DNA from: an uncultured Bacteroidota bacterium | GTDB taxonomy: Bacteria; Bacteroidota; Bacteroidia; Flavobacteriales; Flavobacteriaceae | Direction of reading: 5' to 3' | Assembly (NCBI GenBank): GCA_913062555.1 | Contig: CAJXVU010000005.1 | Span: 1 to 64,000, forward strand | DNA: 64,000 nt | Part shown: in pieces, positions 38,901 to 47,576 of the stretch | How the letters are laid out: every line of letters begins with the position of its first letter | How positions within the stretch are numbered: position 1 is the stretch's first letter | Notes under the pieces: generated by a model | The model's database searches: none | What the model was told of the DNA's origin: nothing | What the model saw: the letters and a program-made list of their open reading frames with translations, nothing else | Position numbers and translations under genes: made by a program

Positions 38901-39519
38901 TATAAATGTCTACGGCAACTTCGACTTCCTTTTCCTGAGCACCTCTAATATCAACTTTCTTAATTTCAGATAAGTCTTCAATTTCATCTTGTAAATACTC
39001 ACCAAACTCTTTAAGTTTTTGAACAGGATAATCACCAGAAATATTGATATTTAGTATTGGCATTTCTTCAGACATACTCAACTCAAATACATTCGGTTCT
39101 ACTTTTGCACCATTAAAAGTAGGCCAATCTTCACTGGATGTTTCCGAGTCAATTTCATCTTTTACTTTTTGTTTGGCCTGATCTACAGTAATGCTTTCAT
39201 CAAACTCAACAATAACCATAGAATAATCCTCTTGAGATGTAGAAGTTATTTCAACAACACTACTTACCGTTTTTAGTTTATCTTCTAGCGGGTCTGTAAT
39301 TAGTTTTTCGATATCCTCGGCAGTGTTTCCTGGAAATAATGAACTCACATATATTTTAGTTTCTTTTATTTCAGGGAAACTTTCTCGAGCCATACTAAAA
39401 TAGGCCGAAATACCTAAAAATAGTATGAGTATCATAAGGACATAAATAGTGGTTTTGTTATTTATAGCCCATGATGACAAACCAAATTCTTTGTCTATTT
39501 TCCTTTTATTATTAGTCAT
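35983..39519 (-). CDS. RND efflux permease (AcrB/HAE-like)
   Basis: A 1178-residue inner-membrane pump, proton-driven, exporting through the adaptor and TolC-type channel encoded just upstream. Two RND repeats are visible: N-terminal helix then ARESFPEIKETKIYVSSLFPG, the TM4 motif GMLVDNGIVVVENVYR, and the second-half counterpart AGIVVNNGVVLLDY. The first TM4 aspartate (AcrB D407) is kept, the second is Asn, and the TM10 lysine is Asn, a pattern I associate with non-AcrB RND subgroups. At 1178 residues it is longer than AcrB (about 1050). Last gene of a four-gene operon. Substrate unknown. Confidence 0.9.
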   Translation of the reverse strand: MTNNKRKIDKEFGLSSWAINNKTTIYVLMILILFLGISAYFSMARESFPEIKETKIYVSSLFPGNTAEDIEKLITDPLEDKLKTVSSVVEITSTSQEDYSMVIVEFDESITVDQAKQKVKDEIDSETSSEDWPTFNGAKVEPNVFELSMSEEMPILNINISGDYPVQKLKEFGEYLQDEIEDLSEIKKVDIRGAQEKEVEVAVDIYKMMAAKVSFNDIIGAINNGNVTMSAGNFITSGQRRTIRILGEIEDPAELENFVIKSENNSPIYLKNVAEISFKAKDITTYAREYGDRVVMLDVKKRAGENMVAAAEQIQVIVDDAIENIFPTNLKVTIANDQSSKTVGQVDDLVNNILFGIILVVTVLMFFLGFKNALFVGFAIPMSMFMSLMILNMLGYTMNTMILFGLIMGLGMLVDNGIVVVENVYRLMDEEGLTRVEAAKKGISEIAFPIIISTATTVAAFIPLGLWPGVMGQFMVYFPITLSVVLGSSLFVAIFFNSVMVSQFMTTEDKDMPLKKIAIISSIVAIIGALILLVGGEYRAIGSVMIFTAVMLWVYRLFLRKWANGFQNKILPRWERFYERLLRGALKGWKPFAISIGTVILLFIAFGGFGASVASQRTKVEFFPDNKPNQIIVYIEYPQGTDIEKTNLITNEIEKKVYSVLNESTYMDGDHNYLVESAVSQVGEGAGNPNTDGGSSAEMPHKGKITASMREYKYRRGEDSELLRQKVQKALVGIYPGVLISVEKDVNGPPSGSPINIEIEGKNYSELIIAAEKMREYINSKNIPGIDELKIDVNKDKPAMQVVVDREKSGELGISAAQVGQQLRSSIFGSKAGVYKEAGEDYDIYVRFNEENRYNSSALFNQKITFRDPASGKIKEIPISAVAKQTNSSGFSAIKHKDLKRVVTVYSALAPGFTDAGAIVTQIQNEMKNFNDIPKDIKIDYTGQIEEQNKQMSFLMGAFFTGLGLIFLILIFQFNSVSKPAIIMLAIFLSLIGVFGGIVITGSSFVIMMTMMGIISLAGIVVNNGVVLLDYTQLLIDRKKVERGLDEHEYLEDNDLFESIVAAGKARLRPVLLTAITTILGLIPLAIGLNINFFTLFSEFNANIYFGGDNVIFWGPLAWTVIYGLLIATFLTLIVVPVLFYLSMELKLWLRGKTSQTSTTNGNLVSIKEEEKALPLES

Positions 39520-39528
39520 AGTTACAGT

Positions 39529-40698
39529 TTATTGGTTTATTACTTTTACAGATTGGTCATTTTTAACACTACGTGCTCCTTCCTGAATAATCTCGGTACC
39601 ATTTACAACCCCATCTAAAACTTCGATAACATCGCCTTGTGTTTTTCCTGTTTGAATGATTACACGTTTTGCAATAGCTTCATCATTATCATTCCTGTCT
39701 TTAATAATATAAATGTATTGTTCTCCTTTTTCGTTTTCAGAGATAATACTTTGCGGAATTAACACTGCTTTTTCGTTGGTGTAATCGTTAATTTTAAGCT
39801 TAGCGGTTAAGTTTGGCTTTATCGTATTGTCCTTATTAGGTATTGCAATTTCTACTTTAAAAGTTCTGTTAGCGGGATTAATAAAGTTCCCTGTCTGGCG
39901 TATTTTAGCATTCATGATTTTTCCTAAAACAGGAAATTCTACCACGACATTATTGTTTTTAGAAACATAAGGAAGATAACTTTCAGGAACATCTGTTTCA
40001 ATATACATATTATTAAGATTTACAATACGCATTAATTGTGATTGACCAGCGCCAACAACACTTCCTTGTTCTGTAATAACATCATCAATAATACCTGAAA
40101 ATGGTGCTCTGACGTTTGTTTTAGCAAGCTGAATTTGAAGTTGGCTTATCGCTTTTAGTTGCGCTTCATAATTTGCTTTTGTTTGCAAATATTGAATTTC
40201 ACTTCCAATTTTTTGATTCCATAATCGTTCTTGGCGTTCAAATGTCGTTTTTGCCAAACTTGCTTGAATTTGTAATTGAGCAACTTGTTGGTTTAGCCCT
40301 CCATCGTCAATAGTTGCAAGAAGTTGATCTTTAATAACCTTTTGACCTTCTTTGACATAAACTTTCGTGAGTATTCCAGAAAATTCAGGGAAAATGACAA
40401 GTAAATTTTTGGTATTTACATTGCCTTGAAGTTCTAAATAATGATTGAAAACCTCTTCTTTAGCTTTAAAGGTTGTGATCAATGGAATTTTTTTCACAGT
40501 ATCTAAAGTTGCTATTTTGGAGTCTAGTAGGTTTAGTTGTTCAGCAATTTCTTGCTGCGATGCAACCACTTCACTTCGTTTTGCGCGAATAGTTGTTAGG
40601 TTACCTTCTTCAATGATCTCTTCAATAGATTTTTTATTTTCGCCACCACAGGAGGCTAAAATTAATGTTACGAGTAATAGTGAATATATGTTTTTCAT
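39529..40698 (-). CDS. RND efflux periplasmic adaptor lipoprotein
   Basis: A 389-residue membrane-fusion protein, lipid-anchored (LILASC, C17). An N-terminal coiled coil (about 25-65) precedes the split barrel-sandwich (VYVKEGQKVIKDQLLATIDDG and NVRAPFSGIIDDVITEQGSVVGAG), with a helical hairpin between (about 130-190) and a C-terminal beta-barrel/MP domain. It bridges the RND permease (9 bases downstream) and the TolC-type channel. Confidence 0.9.
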   Translation of the reverse strand: MKNIYSLLLVTLILASCGGENKKSIEEIIEEGNLTTIRAKRSEVVASQQEIAEQLNLLDSKIATLDTVKKIPLITTFKAKEEVFNHYLELQGNVNTKNLLVIFPEFSGILTKVYVKEGQKVIKDQLLATIDDGGLNQQVAQLQIQASLAKTTFERQERLWNQKIGSEIQYLQTKANYEAQLKAISQLQIQLAKTNVRAPFSGIIDDVITEQGSVVGAGQSQLMRIVNLNNMYIETDVPESYLPYVSKNNNVVVEFPVLGKIMNAKIRQTGNFINPANRTFKVEIAIPNKDNTIKPNLTAKLKINDYTNEKAVLIPQSIISENEKGEQYIYIIKDRNDNDEAIAKRVIIQTGKTQGDVIEVLDGVVNGTEIIQEGARSVKNDQSVKVINQ

Positions 40699-40745
40699 TG
40701 TTATGATGAGTTTGTAAGTTTTTGAGATTAATTTGCTCTAATAAG

Positions 40746-42086
40746 CTATTCAACGATATTAAGTACGGTTTCTAATTCTGCTTTTTTATTAACAACATCA
40801 AGCATGGCTTGTAAGTATTCTTGCTGTGAGGTGTATAATTGTATTTGCGCTTGTCTTAATTCGAAACTTGAAGCAATTCCTTCAAAAAACTTGGTTTGAT
40901 TTTTCTGTTCGATGCGCTCGGCAAGACTTAAGTTTTGTTTTTTGTTATCGTAGTCTTCTATTGAAAATTGATAGTCACTTTTTGCAGAAGCCATTTGAAG
41001 CTTCAATTTTTGCTCGGTTTCTGTTAAATCCTCTTTTGCTTTTTCAAGGTTGATTTGTGCACGTTGAGTAGCAGCACTTCTCCCTAATGAACTAAATATT
41101 GGGATATTCATACTGACACCAAATAATGAGGATCCAAACCATTTTTGATCCTTTTTAAGGAAGTCGAATTTTTCGTTATTGCCCGAATAACCAGCATTAA
41201 CAAAGGCATTTAAGGTTGGAAGGGCTTTGCTTTTTTCAAGTTTTAATAAAAGCTCTTTAGCAACTTTGTCGTTCGATGCTATTTTGTAATCGATCGTTTT
41301 TTCAACATCTTCATCAGTTTCAATTAATTCTAAAGACATATGTTTAGAGGTTAAGCTTTCTAAATTATCAGTGAGGATCGTGTTTGCTTTTAAATCAATA
41401 CCTAAAGTAATATTTAGCATTTGAAGCGCTAGAGTCTTTAATCGAGTGGTGTTATTAAGACTGCTCTTTACCCCTGATAAAGTGATTTTTAATTGTTCAA
41501 CACTTTCCTCTTCTTCCAAACCATTTTCATAAATTTTAGTGGTTTCGTTGAGGTTTTTTTCTAATACGCTAAGATTACGATTGAGAATGTTGACACTTTC
41601 GGTTGCTAAAAGCACATTCCCATACGCATTTATGACTGCTTTTCTAATTTCTAAATCAGTCTTTTCTTTAGCATTTTCGGAAATTTCTAAAAAGACTTTA
41701 GCCGACTGTAGTCCAACTAGGTATGAGCCATCAAATAGTTTTTGTTCAACTTTAACTGTGGCATTCATGGTTTTTGAAGTTCCAAAAGCAACCTCAGTGA
41801 AGTCCCCAGGATTACCACCAAAAAACTCCGAAGGAATTAGTGAAACTTGTTGTTTTAACCAATGGTTGTAATCTATTGATGCACTTATTTGAGGTAAACC
41901 AGTAGCTGTAGTTTCCCACTTTTGTTGCTTGGCTGCTTCAATGTCCAGTCCTGCTTTTTTAGCTGTTCTATTATGTATTAATGCATAATCTATTGCTTCT
42001 TGTAAGTTTAAACTTTGAGGATTTTCCTGAGAGTATCCTAAACTTGAAAGGAATAAGCCTAATAAAAGGATTAGTTTGTTTTTCAT
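40746..42086 (-). CDS. TolC-family outer-membrane efflux protein
   Basis: A 446-residue channel subunit with an 18-residue signal peptide and the two internally repeated helical regions of the TolC family (LNLQEAIDYALIHNRTAKKAGLDIEAAKQ near the start; the second copy around NLSLAERIEQKNQTKFFEGIASSFELRQAQIQLYTSQQEYL). Third component of the tripartite pump; the TetR gene ends 2 bases before its start. Confidence 0.9.
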   Translation of the reverse strand: MKNKLILLLGLFLSSLGYSQENPQSLNLQEAIDYALIHNRTAKKAGLDIEAAKQQKWETTATGLPQISASIDYNHWLKQQVSLIPSEFFGGNPGDFTEVAFGTSKTMNATVKVEQKLFDGSYLVGLQSAKVFLEISENAKEKTDLEIRKAVINAYGNVLLATESVNILNRNLSVLEKNLNETTKIYENGLEEEESVEQLKITLSGVKSSLNNTTRLKTLALQMLNITLGIDLKANTILTDNLESLTSKHMSLELIETDEDVEKTIDYKIASNDKVAKELLLKLEKSKALPTLNAFVNAGYSGNNEKFDFLKKDQKWFGSSLFGVSMNIPIFSSLGRSAATQRAQINLEKAKEDLTETEQKLKLQMASAKSDYQFSIEDYDNKKQNLSLAERIEQKNQTKFFEGIASSFELRQAQIQLYTSQQEYLQAMLDVVNKKAELETVLNIVE

Positions 42087-42088
42087 TG

Positions 42089-42703
42089 TTATGATTGATT
42101 ATTTTTATAATTGATTAATTCTTGTTCTAATATTTTCACCCCATGTGGTGTTGCAATGGCTCTTGTGTGATATTCTAATATTTTCAATTCTGTTTTTAAA
42201 AGATCTTTCATGTTATGACTAAATAATTCACTTTCATAGGCACTGAATACCAATGTGAAATAGAATTTCATAACCATGTCTTTATCAACATCTTTTCGAT
42301 ATAATTTGTTTTTTACGCCCTTCATTAAATTACTCATTACACATTCACTAAAAGTGCATACTTCATGATCCATTAATTTGGTATAGGTTTTAGGGTAATA
42401 TTTTTTTAATTGAAACATAGGTGAGGTCTTGGCTTTTTTAAACATGTTTTTAAAAACAGTCTTAACCGCAAAATTCTCTTCTATAGCATTTAAATCTTGT
42501 TTTAAAATCCCATTTATTGCACCATCTATAGTTTCTTGAACAGAAATGGTACTTGCATCTACTAACTCTGTTTTATTTGAGAAATATTTGTAAATGGTTT
42601 TTTTTGAAATACCTAATTCATTCGCAATATCGTCCATGGTTACACTCTTGAACCCAAGGCTAAGAAAAAGATCCGCAGACTTTAAAATTATTTTCTCTCT
42701 CAT
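42089..42703 (-). CDS. TetR/AcrR family transcriptional regulator
   Basis: A 204-residue repressor with the N-terminal helix-turn-helix (VTMDDIANELGISKKTIYKYFSNK, about 21-44) and a variable ligand-binding domain. It is the first gene of the efflux operon and a 28-bp inverted repeat overlaps its promoter, so autoregulation together with the pump genes is likely. Inducer unknown. Confidence 0.9.
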   Translation of the reverse strand: MREKIILKSADLFLSLGFKSVTMDDIANELGISKKTIYKYFSNKTELVDASTISVQETIDGAINGILKQDLNAIEENFAVKTVFKNMFKKAKTSPMFQLKKYYPKTYTKLMDHEVCTFSECVMSNLMKGVKNKLYRKDVDKDMVMKFYFTLVFSAYESELFSHNMKDLLKTELKILEYHTRAIATPHGVKILEQELINYKNNQS

Positions 42704-42746
42704 TGTATGGTAATAGTGTTGTTTTTAGGTCTCATTTAGTAAGACG

Positions 42747-42786
42747 CAAAAGTAGCGCGGAAACTTTAAAAACCAAAGAAGTTTCC
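42747..42786 (-). promoter_or_regulatory. Efflux operon promoter and probable TetR operator
   Basis: On the minus strand TTTG (42777-42774) and TACTTTTG (42754-42747) are separated by 19 bases, an exact match to the Bacteroidota promoter. GGAAACTT (42759-42766) and AAGTTTCC (42779-42786) form a perfect inverted repeat with a 12-base spacer that covers the -33 element and the spacer, the expected place for repressor binding. Confidence 0.6.
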
Positions 42787-42848
42787 AAAGTTTTACAATT
42801 ATTTAACATTAAATGTTTTCACACATTTTTAAATAGGTTGAATTACTT

Positions 42849-42856
42849 TATTTTTG
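42849..42856 (+). promoter_or_regulatory. -7 element of the polyprenyl synthetase gene
   Basis: TATTTTTG is an exact consensus match ending 4 bases before the ATG at 42861, so the transcript is predicted to be leaderless. Confidence 0.45.
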
Positions 42857-42860
42857 TTGC

Positions 42861-43835
42861 ATGCTAACAACAGAAAAATACCAAGAGGAATTTGTTAAAT
42901 ATTTAGAGCAATATGTAAGCTTTAAAGAACCTCAAAACCTATATGAGCCTATAAAGTATATTCTTAAATTAGGAGGAAAACGACTGCGACCTGTTTTGAC
43001 ACTAATGGCTTGCGATATTTTTGATTTGAATTATAAAAAAGCGCTTGATGCGGCTTTGGCCATTGAGGTATTTCATAATTTTTCATTAGTACATGATGAT
43101 ATTATGGATGATGCGCCTTTACGTCGTGCTAAGGAAACTGTACACGAAAAGTGGGATATAAATACCGGAATTCTCTCGGGAGACGCGATGTTAATTATGG
43201 CTTATCAAATGTTTGAAAAGTATGATGATCGCACCTTTAGGAATTTAGCGAAGATCTTTAGCAAAACAGCACTTGAAGTTTGTGAAGGGCAGCAATACGA
43301 TATCGATTTTGAAACTAGGGACGACGTAACTATTCCCGAGTACTTAAAAATGATTGAATATAAAACTGCAGTTTTGGTTGCCGCCGCTATGCAAATGGGA
43401 GCTATTATAGCGAATGCTTCTGAGGAAGATCAAAACGGTATTTATGAATTTGGTAAAAATTTGGGAATAGCTTTTCAACTTCAAGATGATTATTTAGATG
43501 CTTTTGGTGATCCAGAAACGTTTGGAAAACAGGTAGGAGGAGATATTATTGAGAATAAAAAAACATTTTTGTATTTGAAGGCTTTGGAGTTTTCTGCGCC
43601 AGAAAATAAAGAAGAATTGTTACAGTTATTTGGGACTACCCCAAATGATAGTAAGGACAAAATAGAACGCGTTAAGCAGCTGTTTGAAAACAGTGGATCA
43701 GCAGATGCAACAAAACAAGAAATAAAGGTATATACTAATAAAGCTTTTGCGATTTTGGAAGCGATGCATATAACTGAGGACAAAAAACAAGTGTTACATC
43801 AGTTTGGAGTGACGTTAATTACAAGGGAAGTTTAA
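42861..43835 (+). CDS. Polyprenyl (isoprenyl) diphosphate synthase
   Basis: Elongates allylic diphosphates with IPP. The 324-residue trans-prenyltransferase has the first Asp-rich motif DDIMD (D79, D80, D83), GGKRLRP upstream and the second motif DDYLD (D209, D210, D213). The residue five positions before the first motif is Phe74; a bulky residue here usually limits chain length, so a short product such as GGPP is as likely as a long quinone side chain. Product length cannot be settled by eye. A small gene follows after 16 bases. Confidence 0.88.
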   Translation: MLTTEKYQEEFVKYLEQYVSFKEPQNLYEPIKYILKLGGKRLRPVLTLMACDIFDLNYKKALDAALAIEVFHNFSLVHDDIMDDAPLRRAKETVHEKWDINTGILSGDAMLIMAYQMFEKYDDRTFRNLAKIFSKTALEVCEGQQYDIDFETRDDVTIPEYLKMIEYKTAVLVAAAMQMGAIIANASEEDQNGIYEFGKNLGIAFQLQDDYLDAFGDPETFGKQVGGDIIENKKTFLYLKALEFSAPENKEELLQLFGTTPNDSKDKIERVKQLFENSGSADATKQEIKVYTNKAFAILEAMHITEDKKQVLHQFGVTLITREV

Positions 43836-43851
43836 AATTTAAACAATAGTA

Positions 43852-44205
43852 ATGCCTATGAATTCGCTTGTGACTTTTGAAGAATTAATACAAGAGGCTA
43901 ATCAGTTTAATCTCTACAATAATTTGATTAGGCAACTCAATAAGGACTTTTTATTTGCCAATATTGACCTTGATTTTGAAGAGGACATTTTACCTCCGAG
44001 CCTGAAACTGATTCTCCACGAAACCATTTACAAGCTTATTCAAGAAAAATTCGCCGACTATCTTAATTTACTTTACATCATAGATATTTCAGAAAAGAAA
44101 ATAAAACAACTTGACGGAAGTGATACACTTAAATTGTCTGAGCAAGTTGCTTTTTTAATCCTACGTCGTGAATGGCAGAAGGTGTGGTATCGCAATAACT
44201 ATTGA
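43852..44205 (+). CDS. Conserved small protein, unknown function
   Basis: A 117-residue soluble, helical protein (FEELIQEANQFNLYNNLIRQLNKDF, then a second helical half ending LRREWQKVWYRNNY). No recognised domain or signal peptide. The start could also be the ATG two codons later (43858). It follows the polyprenyl synthetase closely and overlaps the convergent lipoprotein gene by 7 bases. Confidence 0.6.
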   Translation: MPMNSLVTFEELIQEANQFNLYNNLIRQLNKDFLFANIDLDFEEDILPPSLKLILHETIYKLIQEKFADYLNLLYIIDISEKKIKQLDGSDTLKLSEQVAFLILRREWQKVWYRNNY

Positions 44206-44654
44206 GTTTTAAAATGTTTAAAATAAACAGCAATTAAGTTTTCTAATTCCTGTAATACTTTTTCAGAAGGCGTTTCAGTTCCTAATTCTGTTAATGCTGA
44301 GATTTCATCTAACATGGGCAACAAAACCAGATGTAATTGTTCATGGGGTTCCCCTTTCATATTACACTTTTTAATGATCATACCGGTTTGTTGAGATAAG
44401 GCATTACCTAATACTGCAAAATCTTTTTGACTCCCGCTTTTAAATGTTTTAATAATTGAATCCATTTGGGTAACACCAATATGTGTTTCAAGGTTTGCGG
44501 CCCATTTTTCTCCATTATTAAGCTTTAAAGTTAAAGTGTCTAGCAAACTTATCTTTTCGGGCTCAGTAGGGTTAGGAATACTTTTTTGAGTCTCTTTTCT
44601 ACAACTAAAAGCACACAGAATAAGTATTGATATAATTAGTAATTTTAGTTTCAT
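44199..44654 (-). CDS. Small lipoprotein, unknown function
   Basis: A 151-residue lipoprotein (lipobox CAFSC, C18) with a helical mature part containing one Cys and several His (IKKCNMKGEPHEQLHLVLLP). No family assigned with confidence. It starts 5 bases after the tnaA stop on the same strand and is likely co-transcribed. Confidence 0.6.
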   Translation of the reverse strand: MKLKLLIISILILCAFSCRKETQKSIPNPTEPEKISLLDTLTLKLNNGEKWAANLETHIGVTQMDSIIKTFKSGSQKDFAVLGNALSQQTGMIIKKCNMKGEPHEQLHLVLLPMLDEISALTELGTETPSEKVLQELENLIAVYFKHFKTQ

Positions 44655-44659
44655 GATCT

Positions 44660-46036
44660 CTATATTTTGTTGAACTTTACTGTAAAATGACGCATAATTG
44701 GTGCCTCATCTACTATTATGTATCCCGTTTTAGCTTCATTACGTGAATCGAATACATTTTTAAGTACAGCAGCTAAATATTTCATGTGGTTTAATGAGTA
44801 AGTTCGTCTTGGGATTGCTAAACGAACCAATTCTAATTCCGGATATCTGTTCTTTCTCGTAAAAGGATCACGATCTTCCAAAACAGTTCCTATTTCAACA
44901 CCCCTAATTCCTCCAACAATATAAAGTTCTATAGCTAGTGCTTGTGCACGATATTCATCTCTTGGAATCGTTGGTACAAATTTATTCGCATCAATAAAAA
45001 CAGCATGCCCCCCTATAGGCTGAAGTACTGGAACATTATATTCTGTTAATGTTCGACCTAAATAAGCGACCTGTTCTATTCTGCTTTCTAAATAATCAAA
45101 TTCAGTCGCTTCGTCTAAGCCTACAGCTAAAGCAGCCATATCTCTGCCGTTCATTCCACCATAGGTTATAAAGCCTTCGTACATAATGTTATAAACGGTG
45201 GCTTGTTTATAGATTTCTTCATCTTTCAAAGCAATAAATCCACCCATATTTACCAAGCCATCTTTTTTGGCGCTCATAGTCATTCCATCACCATAACTAA
45301 AGATCTCTTTAGCAATTTCCTTGATCGATCGATCCTGATATGCTTTCTCTCTTAATTTAATAAAATAAGCATTCTCAGCGAATCTAGCCGAGTCAAAGAT
45401 TAAGGGAATATTATACGATTTACACAATTTAGAAACAGCCTTTATGTTTGCCATTGATACTGGTTGTCCACCAGAACTATTACATGTAATGGTTAGAATT
45501 ACAAATGGGATTTTATCATTTGGATTGCTATCAAAAACATTTTTCAGTTTATCAAGATCAATATTTCCTTTAAATGGGTGAAGAATTGTAGTGTCAAAGG
45601 CTTCATTAATTGTACAATCTATTGCAGTTGCTTTTCGAAATTCGATATGACCTTTTGTGGTGTCGAAATGGGAGTTCCCAGGGACTAAATCACCTTCTTT
45701 TATCAATACAGAAAACAGCACATTTTCAGCTGCTCTACCTTGGTGAGTTGGTAGGAAATAAGTGTATCCAGTTATTTTATTAACAGTTTCTTTTAATTGT
45801 AAGAATGATTTTGATCCTGCATAACTTTCATCACCACTCATCATTGCAGACCATTGTCTATCACTCATTGCTCCTGTTCCAGAATCAGTTAATAAATCAA
45901 TAAAAACTTTATCAGAAGACAGATTAAATAAATTGTAATCGGCCTCTTTAATCCATTGTTCGCGTTGTTTTTTTGTCGATCTTTTTATGGATTCGACCAT
46001 TTTTACTTTATAAGGTTCCACATAAGGTAATTCCAT
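44660..46036 (-). CDS. tnaA: Tryptophanase
   Basis: PLP-dependent beta-lyase converting tryptophan to indole, pyruvate and ammonia. I start it at 46036 (MELPYVEPYKVKMVE), giving 458 residues; an in-frame ATG 13 codons upstream adds an atypical basic stretch. Key motifs: the substrate/PLP region GTGAMSDRQWSAMMSGDESYAGS, and the PLP lysine in MSAKKDGLVNMGGF. No TnaC-type leader peptide or tryptophan permease gene was seen next to it. It lies 57 bases downstream of nosY on the same strand but is probably not part of the nos function. Confidence 0.93.
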   Translation of the reverse strand: MELPYVEPYKVKMVESIKRSTKKQREQWIKEADYNLFNLSSDKVFIDLLTDSGTGAMSDRQWSAMMSGDESYAGSKSFLQLKETVNKITGYTYFLPTHQGRAAENVLFSVLIKEGDLVPGNSHFDTTKGHIEFRKATAIDCTINEAFDTTILHPFKGNIDLDKLKNVFDSNPNDKIPFVILTITCNSSGGQPVSMANIKAVSKLCKSYNIPLIFDSARFAENAYFIKLREKAYQDRSIKEIAKEIFSYGDGMTMSAKKDGLVNMGGFIALKDEEIYKQATVYNIMYEGFITYGGMNGRDMAALAVGLDEATEFDYLESRIEQVAYLGRTLTEYNVPVLQPIGGHAVFIDANKFVPTIPRDEYRAQALAIELYIVGGIRGVEIGTVLEDRDPFTRKNRYPELELVRLAIPRRTYSLNHMKYLAAVLKNVFDSRNEAKTGYIIVDEAPIMRHFTVKFNKI

Positions 46037-46093
46037 AGTAATCTTTAATTTGTAAAGAGAAAAATATTTCTTCAAGCTTTATAAGCATGTTTT

Positions 46094-46876
46094 TTAAAAA
46101 TCCTTTTTCTTTGATTTTCTAACAATTCTAAACACTGGTAAAATAACCCAAAGCGATAAGGCTAAAAACGATATGATTAAACCAAAATTGGTTCCAAAAA
46201 ATTGTTTAAATACTGCTCCTGTGTATCCTAATAACGCGGAAATATCCAATTTAAGTAAAATCAATGTTCGGGATAAGTCAATAGGATTAAGCATTGATGC
46301 GAATAATGAGAATTGATCTAATGGATAATCTTCAAAAACAAGGAGGGACATTAAAAATAAACCATCATATATTACAGCCAAAAACAGCCAAAGTAAGATG
46401 GCATAGCCAAAACCTTTAATTCGGTTTTCATTAGATAATGCAATATTAAAGGCTAATGCCGTGAATATAAACGTTAGGAATGTTCCTGTAATTAGCAATA
46501 ATGAAAAGTCCCAAATGGCGTTTGATTTAAATATCCCATAGAAAATGAATGGAATACCTAATCCGAGTACTAAACTCATAGATAGGGATAATGCCACTCC
46601 CAAGTATTGCCCCATAAATATGGACGAGCGTTTTAAAGGTTGTGCTAATAAAAGCTCTGTAAACTCTTTGGAATTATAATAATACATGACTCCAAAAATG
46701 GTACCTATTAATGGCACGAGTACTATGATAACATTCATTAGAGTAATCACTGCTTTAGAGAGGTCGTTGTTTAGAAATAACAAGACTATTCCAAGCATTA
46801 AATAAAAGGCTAGGTATACGTAGCTCCAACGGCTTCGCATTAAATCGTAAAAACTATATTTTAGTATTTTAAGCAT
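46094..46876 (-). CDS. nosY: NosY, ABC transporter permease for N2O reductase maturation
   Basis: A 260-residue protein with six transmembrane helices of the ABC-2 type and the NosY layout. With NosF (ATPase) and NosD it supplies sulfur for the copper-sulfide CuZ centre of NosZ. The start overlaps the nosF stop by 8 bases. Assignment rests on order nosD-nosF-nosY as well as sequence. Confidence 0.88.
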   Translation of the reverse strand: MLKILKYSFYDLMRSRWSYVYLAFYLMLGIVLLFLNNDLSKAVITLMNVIIVLVPLIGTIFGVMYYYNSKEFTELLLAQPLKRSSIFMGQYLGVALSLSMSLVLGLGIPFIFYGIFKSNAIWDFSLLLITGTFLTFIFTALAFNIALSNENRIKGFGYAILLWLFLAVIYDGLFLMSLLVFEDYPLDQFSLFASMLNPIDLSRTLILLKLDISALLGYTGAVFKQFFGTNFGLIISFLALSLWVILPVFRIVRKSKKKDF

Positions 46877-47576
46877 GATTATCGGTTAAAATTGATGCAA
46901 TCGCGTGTTCAAAATCGGGTTGATTCGTCTTTGTTTTAAGAGCGTCTATACTCCCTTTAAAATAAATTTTACCTTCCAATATAAAAACAATCTCATCAGA
47001 CACTTCTTCTACAAAACTCATAATGTGAGAAGTGATTAATATGGTTTTGCCTTTTGCTTTTTCGGTTTGAATTAAATCCTTTAAGCGAATTAAGGAAATA
47101 GGGTCTAAGCCGGTTGTGGGTTCGTCTAAAATTATGAGCGGACTATTAAACATAAAAGTTAAAACCAGATTGACTTTTTGTTTGGTACCTCCTGATAGGT
47201 TACCCAGTTTTTTATTTAGAAATGGTTCTAACTTGAACAATGTAATGAGTCGTTCATCTTCAGTAGTATTTCCTCTTAAGTCCTTAATCATTTTAATAAG
47301 TTCTTTGACTTTTAAATTGCTAGGGAAGTTGGCTATTTGCGGTAAATAATCAATTTTATTTCTATAAGTAGAGTTGTTTTTAATGGTTTTTCCAAGAACT
47401 AAAATTTCGCCTTTATTAGGAATTACCATGCCTAATATGGATTTAATAAGTGTTGTTTTTCCAGATCCATTAGGACCCAGAACAGCAAAAATACCACCTT
47501 CGCTAATGTTGAGGTCTATACCACTTAACACCACGTTTTTATTAAATTGTTTATGTAAATTTTGAATGCTTACCAT
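46869..47576 (-). CDS. nosF: NosF, ABC transporter ATP-binding protein
   Basis: A 235-residue ATPase with Walker A GPNGSGKTT (residues 34-42), signature LSGGTKQKV and Walker B LIILDEPTTGLDP. Overlaps nosD by 7 bases and nosY by 8, so the three are translationally coupled. Confidence 0.9.
   Translation of the reverse strand: MVSIQNLHKQFNKNVVLSGIDLNISEGGIFAVLGPNGSGKTTLIKSILGMVIPNKGEILVLGKTIKNNSTYRNKIDYLPQIANFPSNLKVKELIKMIKDLRGNTTEDERLITLFKLEPFLNKKLGNLSGGTKQKVNLVLTFMFNSPLIILDEPTTGLDPISLIRLKDLIQTEKAKGKTILITSHIMSFVEEVSDEIVFILEGKIYFKGSIDALKTKTNQPDFEHAIASILTDNHA

Noticed and set aside
35983-39519. Missing second TM4 aspartate and TM10 lysine in the RND permease as a sign of inactivity
   Set aside because: The first aspartate is kept and substitutions at the other two positions are common in RND subgroups other than AcrB; the gene is otherwise intact.
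44660-46876. Tryptophanase as part of the nos operon
   Set aside because: It is 57 bases downstream of nosY on the same strand, but indole production has no known role in N2O reductase; read-through is possible but a functional link is not supported.
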